From the NCBI GenBank assembly GCA_028710385.1, contig JAQTUC010000031.1, positions 1 through 13,472 of the forward strand: 13,472 nt of DNA, given 5' to 3'. The notes beneath the pieces are model-generated. The model was given only the letters and a program-made list of their open reading frames with translations. It was not told the DNA's origin and made no database searches. Below, one piece after another: positions 1 to 5,572 of the stretch (its first letter is position 1; each line of letters starts with the position of its first letter). The position numbers and the translations under genes are program-made. Source of the stretch: Candidatus Omnitrophota bacterium. Its GTDB lineage: Bacteria > Omnitrophota > Gorgyraeia > Duberdicusellales > 4484-171.

Positions 1-1
1 T

Positions 2-214
2 AGAGAAGTTGAGCTTAACATCCCTCTGGAATATAAAAGCGAACCGTTCATTTGCTACATAATAAAAAATTTTGATTTAACCGTAAGGATAATTGAAGCT
101 TCTTTTTCAACTGAAATAGGCTGGGCAATTGTCAGTTTTGAAGGCAAAGAAAAAGAAATGAACAGGTTGTTTGATTTTCTAAAAGAAAAGGATATTGAAA
201 TTACTTTTAAATAA
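2..214 (+). CDS. NIL-domain protein, C-terminal part (5' end outside window)
   Basis: An open frame runs in from the left edge and stops at TAA 212-214, giving 70 residues. The fold pattern is that of the NIL domain: a first strand (VELNIP), a helix around PFICYIIKNFDL, a strand (TVRIIEASFS), then GWAIVSFEG and a final helix and strand (MNRLFDFLKEKDIEITF). This ligand-binding domain ends the methionine ABC transporter ATPase MetN. It also occurs alone, or before ferredoxin domains in proteins linked to homocysteine formation. The visible part begins almost exactly at the domain start, so the protein could be a stand-alone NIL protein of about 75 residues beginning just upstream, or the tail of a larger MetN-like protein. 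No ferredoxin CxxC motif follows. The PP-loop sulfur-transfer gene downstream fits a sulfur-metabolism neighbourhood, but that link is inference. Confidence 0.75.
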   Translation, partial: REVELNIPLEYKSEPFICYIIKNFDLTVRIIEASFSTEIGWAIVSFEGKEKEMNRLFDFLKEKDIEITFK

Positions 215-218
215 ATGA

Positions 219-266
219 GGTCAACATTTTTCCAAGCCGCTGACGGCGCAGGGAAAATGTTAGACC
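219..266 (+). repeat. Hairpin 1 of composite repeat, copy A
   Basis: GGTC 219-222 pairs with GACC 263-266, and AACATTTT 223-230 pairs with AAAATGTT 254-261. A262 is left as a single bulged base on the 3' arm. CC/GG (232-233, 252-253) continue the stem, and the tip is a nested hairpin GCCG-CTGA-CGGC (236-247). It starts 5 nt after the NIL gene's stop codon. The same design with different but still pairing stem bases recurs at 9755-9800. No U-run follows, so it is not a standard terminator. Confidence 0.75.
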
Positions 267-385
267 GAATTTACCCAGCACTTATTTCTGTGACAACATT
301 TGTTTTATAAACCAAAGAATTATACCCAAAACTCTTTTGAATTTATTCCAAACATACTTTCAAAAATAAGTGCTGGGTTCAATTC
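267..385 (+). repeat. Hairpin 2 of composite repeat, copy A (long spacer)
   Basis: A perfect 15-bp inverted repeat, ACCCAGCACTTATTT (273-287) against 364-378, encloses a 76-nt AT-rich spacer in which I see no gene. The outer bases GAATT 267-271 and AATTC 381-385 can pair too, across a small internal loop (T272; T379-C380). The strings CGAATTnACCCnGCAC at the left and GTGCnGGGTT at the right are shared with the second copy at 9800-9843. Confidence 0.75.
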
Positions 386-430
386 CGACATACAAGTTAT
401 GTTCGCCTACGGCTGCCATAACTTGTGTCG
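386..430 (+). repeat. Hairpin 3 beside copy A, just upstream of the small ORF's SD
   Basis: CGACA 386-390 and CAAGTTATG 393-401 pair with TGTCG 426-430 and CATAACTTG 417-425, giving 14 bp with a two-base bulge (TA 391-392). The 15-nt loop contains a short nested GCC/GGC. It ends about ten bases before the Shine-Dalgarno sequence of the small gene at 449, so folding could affect that gene's translation. This is inference. Confidence 0.7.
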
Positions 431-448
431 TCATTGAAGGAGGAAAGT

Positions 449-610
449 ATGTTTGACTTAGGTAAACTCGGAGATATGGCTAAACTTGCGAATGAAGCAA
501 AGCAAATGCAGGAAAAACTGGAGCGTTCACAGAGGGAACTAATAGAACTGCTTAAAAAAATTTCTAAGCAATTGGAAGATCTTATTGACCTTGCCAAAAG
601 AAGAGATTAA
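449..610 (+). CDS. Small amphipathic helical protein (53 aa), unknown function
   Basis: ATG 449 was chosen because GAAGGAGG (436-443) lies directly upstream at normal spacing. The in-frame ATG at 425 lies inside hairpin 3 and has no SD. The protein is short, highly charged and almost entirely predicted helix or coiled coil: GKLGDMAKLANEAKQMQEKL, then heptad-like REL-IEL-LKKI and QLEDLIDL, ending in a basic KRRD. The first 25 residues resemble the N-terminal helix of YbaB/EbfC nucleoid-associated proteins (KLANEAKQMQEKL-type), but the YbaB beta-sheet core is absent. It may be a small YbaB-helix-like protein, a partner or oligomerisation peptide, or unrelated. No cysteines, signal peptide or membrane segment. 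I do not recognise the family with certainty. The strong SD and clean coding pattern argue that it is real. Confidence 0.7.
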   Translation: MFDLGKLGDMAKLANEAKQMQEKLERSQRELIELLKKISKQLEDLIDLAKRRD

Positions 611-649
611 TCCAGCCTCAAAACAAATCAGGTAATTTAGGTTAAGCAT

Positions 650-1636
650 ATGAGAGCATTAACGCTTTTTTCAGGCGGACTGGACAGTTCGCTTATCATA
701 AAAATTCTTGTAAGCCAGAACATAGAGGTAATCGCCCTGCACTTTACTACTCCGCTTTCTAATTTGGACAAAGACAAAGAAGAAATTCTGCATAAAAAGG
801 TAGCAGAATTAGGAGGCAGATTAAAGGTCATTTACCTTGGAAAGGATTTCGCCGAAATTTTAAAAAATCCCAGGTTCGGCTATGGAAAAAATTTAAACCC
901 CTGCATAGATTGTAAAATTTTAATGCTAAAGCACGCAAAACAGTTAATGGCAGAGCTTGGCGCTTCTTTTGTCGCGACCGGAGAAGTAATAGCGCAAAGG
1001 CCCAAATCGCAGTATAAGGAAACCCTAAGGCTCATTGAAAAAGAATCAGGGCTTTGCGATTTATTGCTAAGGCCCCTATCGGCAAAATTATTGGAGCCTA
1101 CTCTTCCCGAGAGAGAAAAATGGATTAACAGGGATGAGCTTTTTGATTTTAACGGGCGCTCAAGAAATCAGCAGTTTAAACTTGCCGAACATTTCGGTAT
1201 AAAAAATTTTGCCTGGCCGGCAGGCGGCTGCCTTCTTACAACGCCATCGTTTTGCGGCAGAGTTGAGGATCTCCTTAAACGCAGCCAGTGCACGCCGGAG
1301 AATCTTGAATTGCTTAAAACGGGGAGGCATTTTCGCTTAAGCGAAAACTTTAAATTGATTGTAGGCAGGAACGAAAAAGAAGACAATGAGATTTTAAAGT
1401 TAGCTTTAGATGAGGATATTATTTTTGAGCCATTGGAATTGGCAGGCCCCACAGCTCTTGGCAAAGGAATCGCGTCAGCTGATATCAACCATCTTGCAAG
1501 CCGGATAATTGCAAAATACACCGCCAAAAACAACGAAGCAGTGGAAGTTACAGTCAGAATTTACCCCCGGGATGAAAAAGAAATAATTTCTGCCTTTCCG
1601 ATAGAAGATGACAAATTAAAACAATTAAGAGTTTAA
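650..1636 (+). CDS. ThiI/MnmA-like PP-loop ATPase, probable tRNA thiolation enzyme
   Basis: 328 residues. The N-terminus has the PP-loop SGGLDSS (8-14), which binds ATP in N-type ATP pyrophosphatases that activate a target carbonyl by adenylation. Cys85 and Cys88 in NPCIDCK and Cys194 in GGCLLT are conserved-looking cysteines suited to sulfur relay or metal binding. The stretch ATGEVIAQRPKSQ (109-121), then RPLSAKLLEPTLPE and GRSRNQQ, is typical of the bacterial and archaeal proteins usually annotated as tRNA 2-thiouridine or 4-thiouridine synthases without a THUMP domain. The C-terminal third is less familiar and may bind tRNA. It is cytoplasmic by inference. The family is clear; the modified base (U8 or U34) is not. 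The start has only a weak SD (TTAGGTTAAG), but MRALTLFSGG begins properly at the first strand of the fold. Translation ends 3 nt before a terminator-like hairpin. Confidence 0.82.
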   Translation: MRALTLFSGGLDSSLIIKILVSQNIEVIALHFTTPLSNLDKDKEEILHKKVAELGGRLKVIYLGKDFAEILKNPRFGYGKNLNPCIDCKILMLKHAKQLMAELGASFVATGEVIAQRPKSQYKETLRLIEKESGLCDLLLRPLSAKLLEPTLPEREKWINRDELFDFNGRSRNQQFKLAEHFGIKNFAWPAGGCLLTTPSFCGRVEDLLKRSQCTPENLELLKTGRHFRLSENFKLIVGRNEKEDNEILKLALDEDIIFEPLELAGPTALGKGIASADINHLASRIIAKYTAKNNEAVEVTVRIYPRDEKEIISAFPIEDDKLKQLRV

Positions 1637-1639
1637 CCC

Positions 1640-1666
1640 AAAAGATGCGTTTAAAATGCATCTTTT
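1640..1666 (+). terminator. Terminator-like hairpin after the PP-loop gene
   Basis: AAAAGATGC (1640-1648) and GCATCTTTT (1658-1666) form a perfect 9-bp stem with a 9-nt loop, 3 nt after the stop codon. The A-run and T-run are inside the stem, as in bidirectional terminators. GC content is low, so strength is uncertain. A second short G-C stem, AGGG-GCAG-CCCT followed by TTCTTTT (1672-1690), could help. Confidence 0.45.
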
Positions 1667-1675
1667 GCCTAGGGG

Positions 1676-1837
1676 CAGCCCTTTCTTTTCCATAAGAAGT
1701 TTTTTCATGCGTAGAAATAAAGGGCTGGGTTAACCCAGCCCTAATTTTACCGAGAGTGATTAATGACGGAATATTGCCTATGAAGGCAGACCCTATTTTA
1801 ATATCAACAAATTGTTTATTTTGTAAAATTAGGGCTG
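1676..1837 (+). promoter_or_regulatory. Four mutually complementary segments upstream of the TonB receptor
   Basis: Segment 1 is CAGCCCTTT (1676-1684). Segment 2 is AAAGGGCTG (1719-1727), running into GGGTT. Segment 3 is CAGCCCTAATTTTAC (1736-1750). Segment 4 is its perfect 15-base complement at 1823-1837. Segments 2 and 3 meet in a perfect 20-bp palindrome (1722-1741). Pairings 1:2 plus 3:4 exclude 2:3 and 1:4, which is switch-like. The 72-nt spacer of 3:4 holds a small hairpin TGCCT-ATGA-AGGCA (1775-1788). This accounts for most of the 253-nt gap before the receptor gene. I saw no known riboswitch class. The arm ACCCAGCCCTAATTT resembles ACCCAGCACTTATTT of the repeat at 273, so it may instead be a decayed repeat. 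Confidence 0.5.
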
Positions 1838-1889
1838 CCGCAGGCAAAAAATATTTTTTAGAAATAATTTTTTGGGTTAATATCTGACA

Positions 1890-3626
1890 ATGAAGAAAAC
1901 ATTCATTTTGTTATTGCTGTGTTTGTGCCCTGTTTGCGGCAATTGCGAAACTATTACGCTTGAACCGATTACCGTATCCAAAACCGGCTCAAAAAATGCA
2001 TCTGAAAGCATAGACAATATTTCCCAGGAGGATATACGTAACCTGCCCTATTCTTCGCTGGAAGAACTCCTTAATTATTCCTCAAGTACAAATCTCAAGG
2101 AGCGCTCTCCTTTCGGGGTCCAGCAGGATTTTTCAATGCGCGGCAGCGTGTTTGAGGATGCTAACGTAACGCTTAATGGGGTTAAGATAAATGATCCGCA
2201 GACCGGCCACTATACTTTAGAAATTCCTTTAACCAGCGCGGACCTTGAAGAAATTAACATTTACAAAAATTCGCAAAAAGTAGATTTTAAGCTTAAAGCT
2301 CCCCGGGATAAAGGCGTGCTTTTGAAAAGCTCTTTCGGACAATATGCTCTCTGGGAAAATTTAATGTCCGTAAATTTTCCGGTTTTAGGAACCAAAAACA
2401 GGCTTTCTGTGGAGCATAAAATATCAAAGGGCTCGCGCCAGGATACCGATTTTGAAATATATAATTTTTCATACCATTCGCTTTTAAATCTTGATAACCG
2501 GGACTTGGAATTCCTTTTCGGTTCAACCAAAAGAGATTTCGGAGCGGACAGTTTTTATTCTTCGCGTTTCAGGCAGGAGGAGGAGCACGTAAACCAGAGG
2601 TTTTTCCTGGCAAGGTTTGGAATGGATGAGGGAGCTTTTAAGCTAAACAATACTGCCTATTTCAGAAGGCACGGCGACAAGTTTATTCTAGACCGCACCA
2701 ACCCGTCATTTTCAACAAATATCCATAAAACTTATGTTTACGGCCTCAAGGAAGAATTTAATTTCCGCAATGGTTTATTTACCAACATTAATATTGAGGA
2801 AGAAAAAATAGACAGCACTAATTTAGGCAAACACACACGCCAGAGGAAAGGGTTTCTCGCAGGGCTTAACGAAAAACAAACCGGAAAATTTTTATACGGT
2901 TTTTCCGCCGGAACAGACTATTATTACAAATGGAGTTATCTTGAAAACGGGCACGTTGGTTTGGGTTACCTGCTTAAGGACAATCTGAAATTAAAGTTTT
3001 CCTACGACAGGCTCTGGAGAGCGCCGTCATTTACTGAGCTATATTATTCCGACGCCGCAAACAGGGGGAATCCAAACCTTGGAATACAGCGCTCAAACAA
3101 TTTTGACCTTGGCTTTGAATTTTTGCCCAAAGATTTTTTAGGTATTTCTTCGGGCGTATTTTTAAGAGACCAATACGATACGATTGACTGGGTAAGAAAC
3201 AGCCCATCCGATGTATGGCAGGCGCAGAACGTGGGCAACGTTAAAGCATACGGCGTTGATATCACGCCTGAATTAAAATTTAAAGACTGTATACTTGAAA
3301 GGCTTTCCATAGGATACACTTATCTTACCTTAAATAAAGCAAGCCCCTACCCGCTATCCAAGTATGTATTTGATTATGACCGCCACAAAATAATTACAAA
3401 CTTTGGCTTTAATTATAAGGGTTATACGGCAAATCTTATCAGCAATTTTGCAAACCCGGTGGACAGGAGAAAATACGTAACTTTTGATTTAAAGCTTGAG
3501 AAGAAGCTGCGCGATTTTACTATCGCGCTTGAGGGTATAAACATTTTTAACAAAAGCTACGAAGAATTAAAGGATATAGACGGCACAAAAAGATGGTATA
3601 AACTAAGCTTAGCTTACGAATTCTAA
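1890..3626 (+). CDS. TonB-dependent outer-membrane receptor (BtuB-like size), short plug
   Basis: 578 residues. An N-terminal signal peptide (KK, then FILLLLCLC, to about residue 19) is followed by a TonB-box-like stretch (LEPITVSKT, 24-32), a plug domain (about 40-140) with the usual DFSMRGSVFED and LNGVKINDPQTGHYTLEIPL features, and a beta-barrel of alternating strands. The conserved LWRAPSFTELYY followed by NPNLGIQRSNNFDLG is present, as is the closing strand ending in aromatic YEF with terminal Phe, the outer-membrane insertion signal. It should import a scarce ligand (corrinoid, siderophore or similar) using TonB energy. The ligand cannot be read from sequence. Oddity: the late-plug motif that normally reads like LYG-x-A-x-GG-x-INI-x-T is missing after INIYKNSQ (123-129), so the plug is shorter than usual. 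It stands alone as a transcription unit. It has no clear Shine-Dalgarno sequence, and a TAATAT lies 6 nt before the ATG. Confidence 0.85.
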   Translation: MKKTFILLLLCLCPVCGNCETITLEPITVSKTGSKNASESIDNISQEDIRNLPYSSLEELLNYSSSTNLKERSPFGVQQDFSMRGSVFEDANVTLNGVKINDPQTGHYTLEIPLTSADLEEINIYKNSQKVDFKLKAPRDKGVLLKSSFGQYALWENLMSVNFPVLGTKNRLSVEHKISKGSRQDTDFEIYNFSYHSLLNLDNRDLEFLFGSTKRDFGADSFYSSRFRQEEEHVNQRFFLARFGMDEGAFKLNNTAYFRRHGDKFILDRTNPSFSTNIHKTYVYGLKEEFNFRNGLFTNINIEEEKIDSTNLGKHTRQRKGFLAGLNEKQTGKFLYGFSAGTDYYYKWSYLENGHVGLGYLLKDNLKLKFSYDRLWRAPSFTELYYSDAANRGNPNLGIQRSNNFDLGFEFLPKDFLGISSGVFLRDQYDTIDWVRNSPSDVWQAQNVGNVKAYGVDITPELKFKDCILERLSIGYTYLTLNKASPYPLSKYVFDYDRHKIITNFGFNYKGYTANLISNFANPVDRRKYVTFDLKLEKKLRDFTIALEGINIFNKSYEELKDIDGTKRWYKLSLAYEF

Positions 3627-3648
3627 AGGAAAAACTGTAAGAAAGCTA

Positions 3649-3695
3649 TGTTAAGTTATGCTTAAAATAACAATAATTTGTTAACTTATACTTGA
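3649..3695 (+). promoter_or_regulatory. Operator pair upstream of the XRE-cupin gene
   Basis: Two 17-bp sites, 3649-3665 and 3679-3695, both fit TGTTAAnTwAyryTTrA, with TTAA-like ends around a 7-bp centre. Their starts are exactly 30 bp apart, about three helical turns. The second overlaps the -35 box at 3692. Two more matches lie upstream of the M20 gene. Autoregulation by the adjacent XRE-cupin protein is the natural reading, but inferred. Confidence 0.5.
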
Positions 3696-3720
3696 CAAAA
3701 GAAATATTATATGGTAACCT
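3692..3720 (+). promoter_or_regulatory. Promoter of the XRE-cupin gene
   Basis: A consensus -35 TTGACA (3692-3697) is followed after 17 bp by a weak -10 TAACCT (3715-3720), preceded by an extended TGG. Transcription would start within about 10 nt of 3720, leaving a very short leader with SD GAGGA (3728-3732). The -35 overlaps one putative operator. Confidence 0.5.
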
Positions 3721-3735
3721 TTAAGTGAGGAACAA

Positions 3736-4287
3736 ATGAATATAGTAGGTGTAAACATAAAAAGATTGAGGGAGGAAAAAGGAATAAGCCTGCGCGCTCT
3801 GGCAAAACAGTTAGGAGTAAGCGCAAGTTTTCTTTCGCAGGTTGAAACAGGAAAGGCTTCGCCCTCATTGGCAACGCTGAAAAACATTGCTGACTCACTG
3901 CAAACTACCGTGGGAAATCTTATAGGCGAAAGCCAGAGGATAAGCGATAATCCCGTTGTCACAGAAAAAGAAAGAAAGTATATGGAGGAAGCCGGTAAGG
4001 GGATGCATATATACCTTCTTACGAACCAGGATCAGAACAAACAGATGGAGCCTTTGCTCTTTAAAATAGACGAACACGCAGATTCCGGTAAAAGGCCGTA
4101 TAAACATTTCGGCCAGGAATTCGTTCTGGTCATTAAAGGAGAGATAGAAATAACATTGAATGAAACGGTTTATGTCCTTAAGAAAGGCGACAGTATTTAT
4201 TTTAATTCGCACATACCGCACGCTTTTAAAAATATCGGCAAAGAAAAAGCTGAAGCAGTTTGGGTGGTAACGCCGCCTACGTTCTAA
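3736..4287 (+). CDS. XRE-family HTH regulator with C-terminal cupin domain
   Basis: 183 residues. The N-terminal XRE helix-turn-helix spans about 6-62: IKRLREEKGISLRALAKQLG, then VSASFLSQVETGKASPSL. The C-terminal cupin_2 barrel covers about 105-180, with HFGQEFVLVIKGEIEITL, LKKGDSIYFNSHIPHAFKN and a final strand WVVTPP. His121, Glu125 and the second-motif histidines (H158, H161) are in positions that can hold a metal. The domain probably senses a small ligand. Such two-domain regulators (PuuR/SutR type) usually control a neighbouring metabolic operon and themselves. Here the four TTAA-type sites, two before this gene and two before the next, fit that role. SD GAGGA lies 4 nt from the ATG. 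The ligand is unknown; the M20/kinase genes downstream are the likely targets. Confidence 0.88.
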   Translation: MNIVGVNIKRLREEKGISLRALAKQLGVSASFLSQVETGKASPSLATLKNIADSLQTTVGNLIGESQRISDNPVVTEKERKYMEEAGKGMHIYLLTNQDQNKQMEPLLFKIDEHADSGKRPYKHFGQEFVLVIKGEIEITLNETVYVLKKGDSIYFNSHIPHAFKNIGKEKAEAVWVVTPPTF

Positions 4288-4294
4288 AAATTTT

Positions 4295-4324
4295 TTGCCC
4301 GTAATGTTAAATAACATTTAATAT
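4295..4324 (+). promoter_or_regulatory. Candidate promoter of the M20/kinase operon
   Basis: TTGCCC (4295-4300) and TAATAT (4319-4324) sit 18 bp apart. The perfect palindrome AATGTTA-AA-TAACATT (4303-4318) lies between them and overlaps operator copy 3, a classic repressor position. Each box matches the consensus at four of six bases, so this is a moderate call. Confidence 0.4.
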
Positions 4325-4341
4325 TGTTAATTAATATCTAA
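4305..4341 (+). promoter_or_regulatory. Operator pair upstream of the M20-like gene
   Basis: Sites at 4305-4321 and 4325-4341 fit the same TGTTAAnTwAyryYTAA pattern as the pair at 3649. Their starts are exactly 20 bp apart, about two helical turns. The first covers the candidate -10 region, and the second ends directly before the AGGAGG ribosome binding site. Bound protein would block transcription of the cassette. Confidence 0.5.
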
Positions 4342-4354
4342 CAGGAGGTACAAA

Positions 4355-5572
4355 ATGAACAGGATAATTAAAGAAAAACTCGGGGGGATAAGGGAAGATT
4401 TGGCAAAATTTTCCAGGCAAATTTCCGATTTTAACTTAACCAGGGAAAATATTGCCAGATTCAGCGATATAATTATGCTTAAAATGCGGGAATTGGGTTT
4501 GGAAAAAACCGTAAAAGATAAAACAGGAAACCTGATAGGTTTAATCAGAGGAAAGCGCAGCAAAGATGCGCTGGTAATAATATCGCATATGGATATTCCC
4601 GGCAAAGAGCAGACGGCAAACACGCCTATAACAGGTAGCAATATTATTAAATTTAAAACCGGTATTATCAGCTCGCTTTATTGCGCCGGGCTCTTAAAGA
4701 GGGCGCTCACGCCTCTTGAGTCGGATTTGATTGTCTGCTGTGTTCCGAGGACAGAAACAAGCGATTACAGCGTGAGGTATCTTTTTGAGAGCTTTTTTAA
4801 AAATAAAATTAAAAATATAAAAGGAGTAGTTCTTTGCGAACCTACTAATTTTGATTTAAACCTAGGGCATAAGGGAAGAATGGAATATGAGATAGTGGTT
4901 AAAGGAAAACTGGACAGTGCTTTTCTGGGAAACAAAGGAATTAATATGCTTGGCGCTATGTTCCCTCTGGTGCACGAGCTTGAAAATGTTTCAAAAACCC
5001 TGCCTAGCGATTATGCGCTTGGCTCATCAAGCCTTCGCATAAAGGATATGCGTTATGCCGGCTATGAGCCGTTTCAAAACGTAAACGAATTCAGCGTAAT
5101 AGTGGACAGGGTATTTATTCCCGAAGAAACAGAGCAGTATATTCTTAATAAAGCAAAAACAATAGCCAAAAACATATATAAGGGGCAGGAGAATGTAAGC
5201 GTAAGTACATGCCTTGCCAAGGAAAAAATCAAAACAGACGCCGGCCTTGAAATTGTTTCGGAAAAAGAATTTAAGCCTTGGCTTATGGACGCAAACAACC
5301 TCTTTGTGGCCGACTCCCTTGAGGTTTTAAAGGAATGCGGGTTCGCCGTAAACTGCAGCTATTGGAAAAACATCGTAACAGAAGGTTCTTATACCTGCGG
5401 CGAACTCCGCATACCTACAATAGGGTTTGGCGCAGGCAAAGAAGAAGATATTAATCCTAAAGCTGAATCTATGAATGCGGAGGAAATAGTAAAAGCAATT
5501 TACGGCCTTAGCGCTATTGTTGAAAGAAATATCGGCATGCCGGCGTTTGGCTGGAGCGCTGATGAAATATAA
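4355..5572 (+). CDS. M20-family hydrolase homologue (YgeY/ArgE/DapE-like), probably catalytically degenerate
   Basis: 405 residues, the usual length for M20 dinuclear-zinc amidohydrolases. The best overall resemblance, from memory, is to YgeY/DapE-type members: LVIISHMDIPG (73-83) for the first HxD motif, CEPTNFDLNLGHKGRMEYEI (161-180), ALGSSSLRIKDM, and LRIPTIGFGAGKEEDINPKAE (351-371). His78, Asp80 and Glu162 are kept. By my hand alignment the bridging Asp of the GxxDMKGG motif is Lys99, the catalytic Glu-Glu pair is Arg132-Thr133, and the final zinc-binding His is Asn367. The lid-domain HGS motif is also gone. It is therefore likely a pseudoenzyme or has a changed chemistry. SD AGGAGGT is near perfect. 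Its end overlaps the next gene by 11 nt, implying translational coupling with the kinase-like proteins. Confidence 0.75.
   Translation: MNRIIKEKLGGIREDLAKFSRQISDFNLTRENIARFSDIIMLKMRELGLEKTVKDKTGNLIGLIRGKRSKDALVIISHMDIPGKEQTANTPITGSNIIKFKTGIISSLYCAGLLKRALTPLESDLIVCCVPRTETSDYSVRYLFESFFKNKIKNIKGVVLCEPTNFDLNLGHKGRMEYEIVVKGKLDSAFLGNKGINMLGAMFPLVHELENVSKTLPSDYALGSSSLRIKDMRYAGYEPFQNVNEFSVIVDRVFIPEETEQYILNKAKTIAKNIYKGQENVSVSTCLAKEKIKTDAGLEIVSEKEFKPWLMDANNLFVADSLEVLKECGFAVNCSYWKNIVTEGSYTCGELRIPTIGFGAGKEEDINPKAESMNAEEIVKAIYGLSAIVERNIGMPAFGWSADEI

Noticed and set aside
219..266. Integron attC-like site (GTTAGAC end and bulged hairpin)
   Set aside because: The 3' end fits GTTRRRY and there is an extrahelical base, but the 5' end is not RYYYAAC, the second family member (GCTAGTG) breaks the rule, and no integrase or gene-cassette array is visible.
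1554..1847. 97-residue reverse-strand ORF across the gap before the TonB receptor
   Set aside because: It overlaps the end of the PP-loop gene and the inverted repeats; no SD, signal or domain is visible.
1846..1859. A6-TA-T6 palindrome as a terminator or operator
   Set aside because: A pure A/T palindrome in AT-rich DNA with no G-C stem; likely compositional.
1637..1889. Cobalamin riboswitch upstream of a BtuB-like receptor
   Set aside because: I looked for the conserved B12-box (GCCAGGAGACCTGCC-like) and found none; only generic inverted repeats are present.
5517..5561. Longer AckA start at ATG 5517
   Set aside because: It would add 15 residues inside the M20 gene with no SD; ATG 5562 has GGAG just upstream and fits the family N-terminus.
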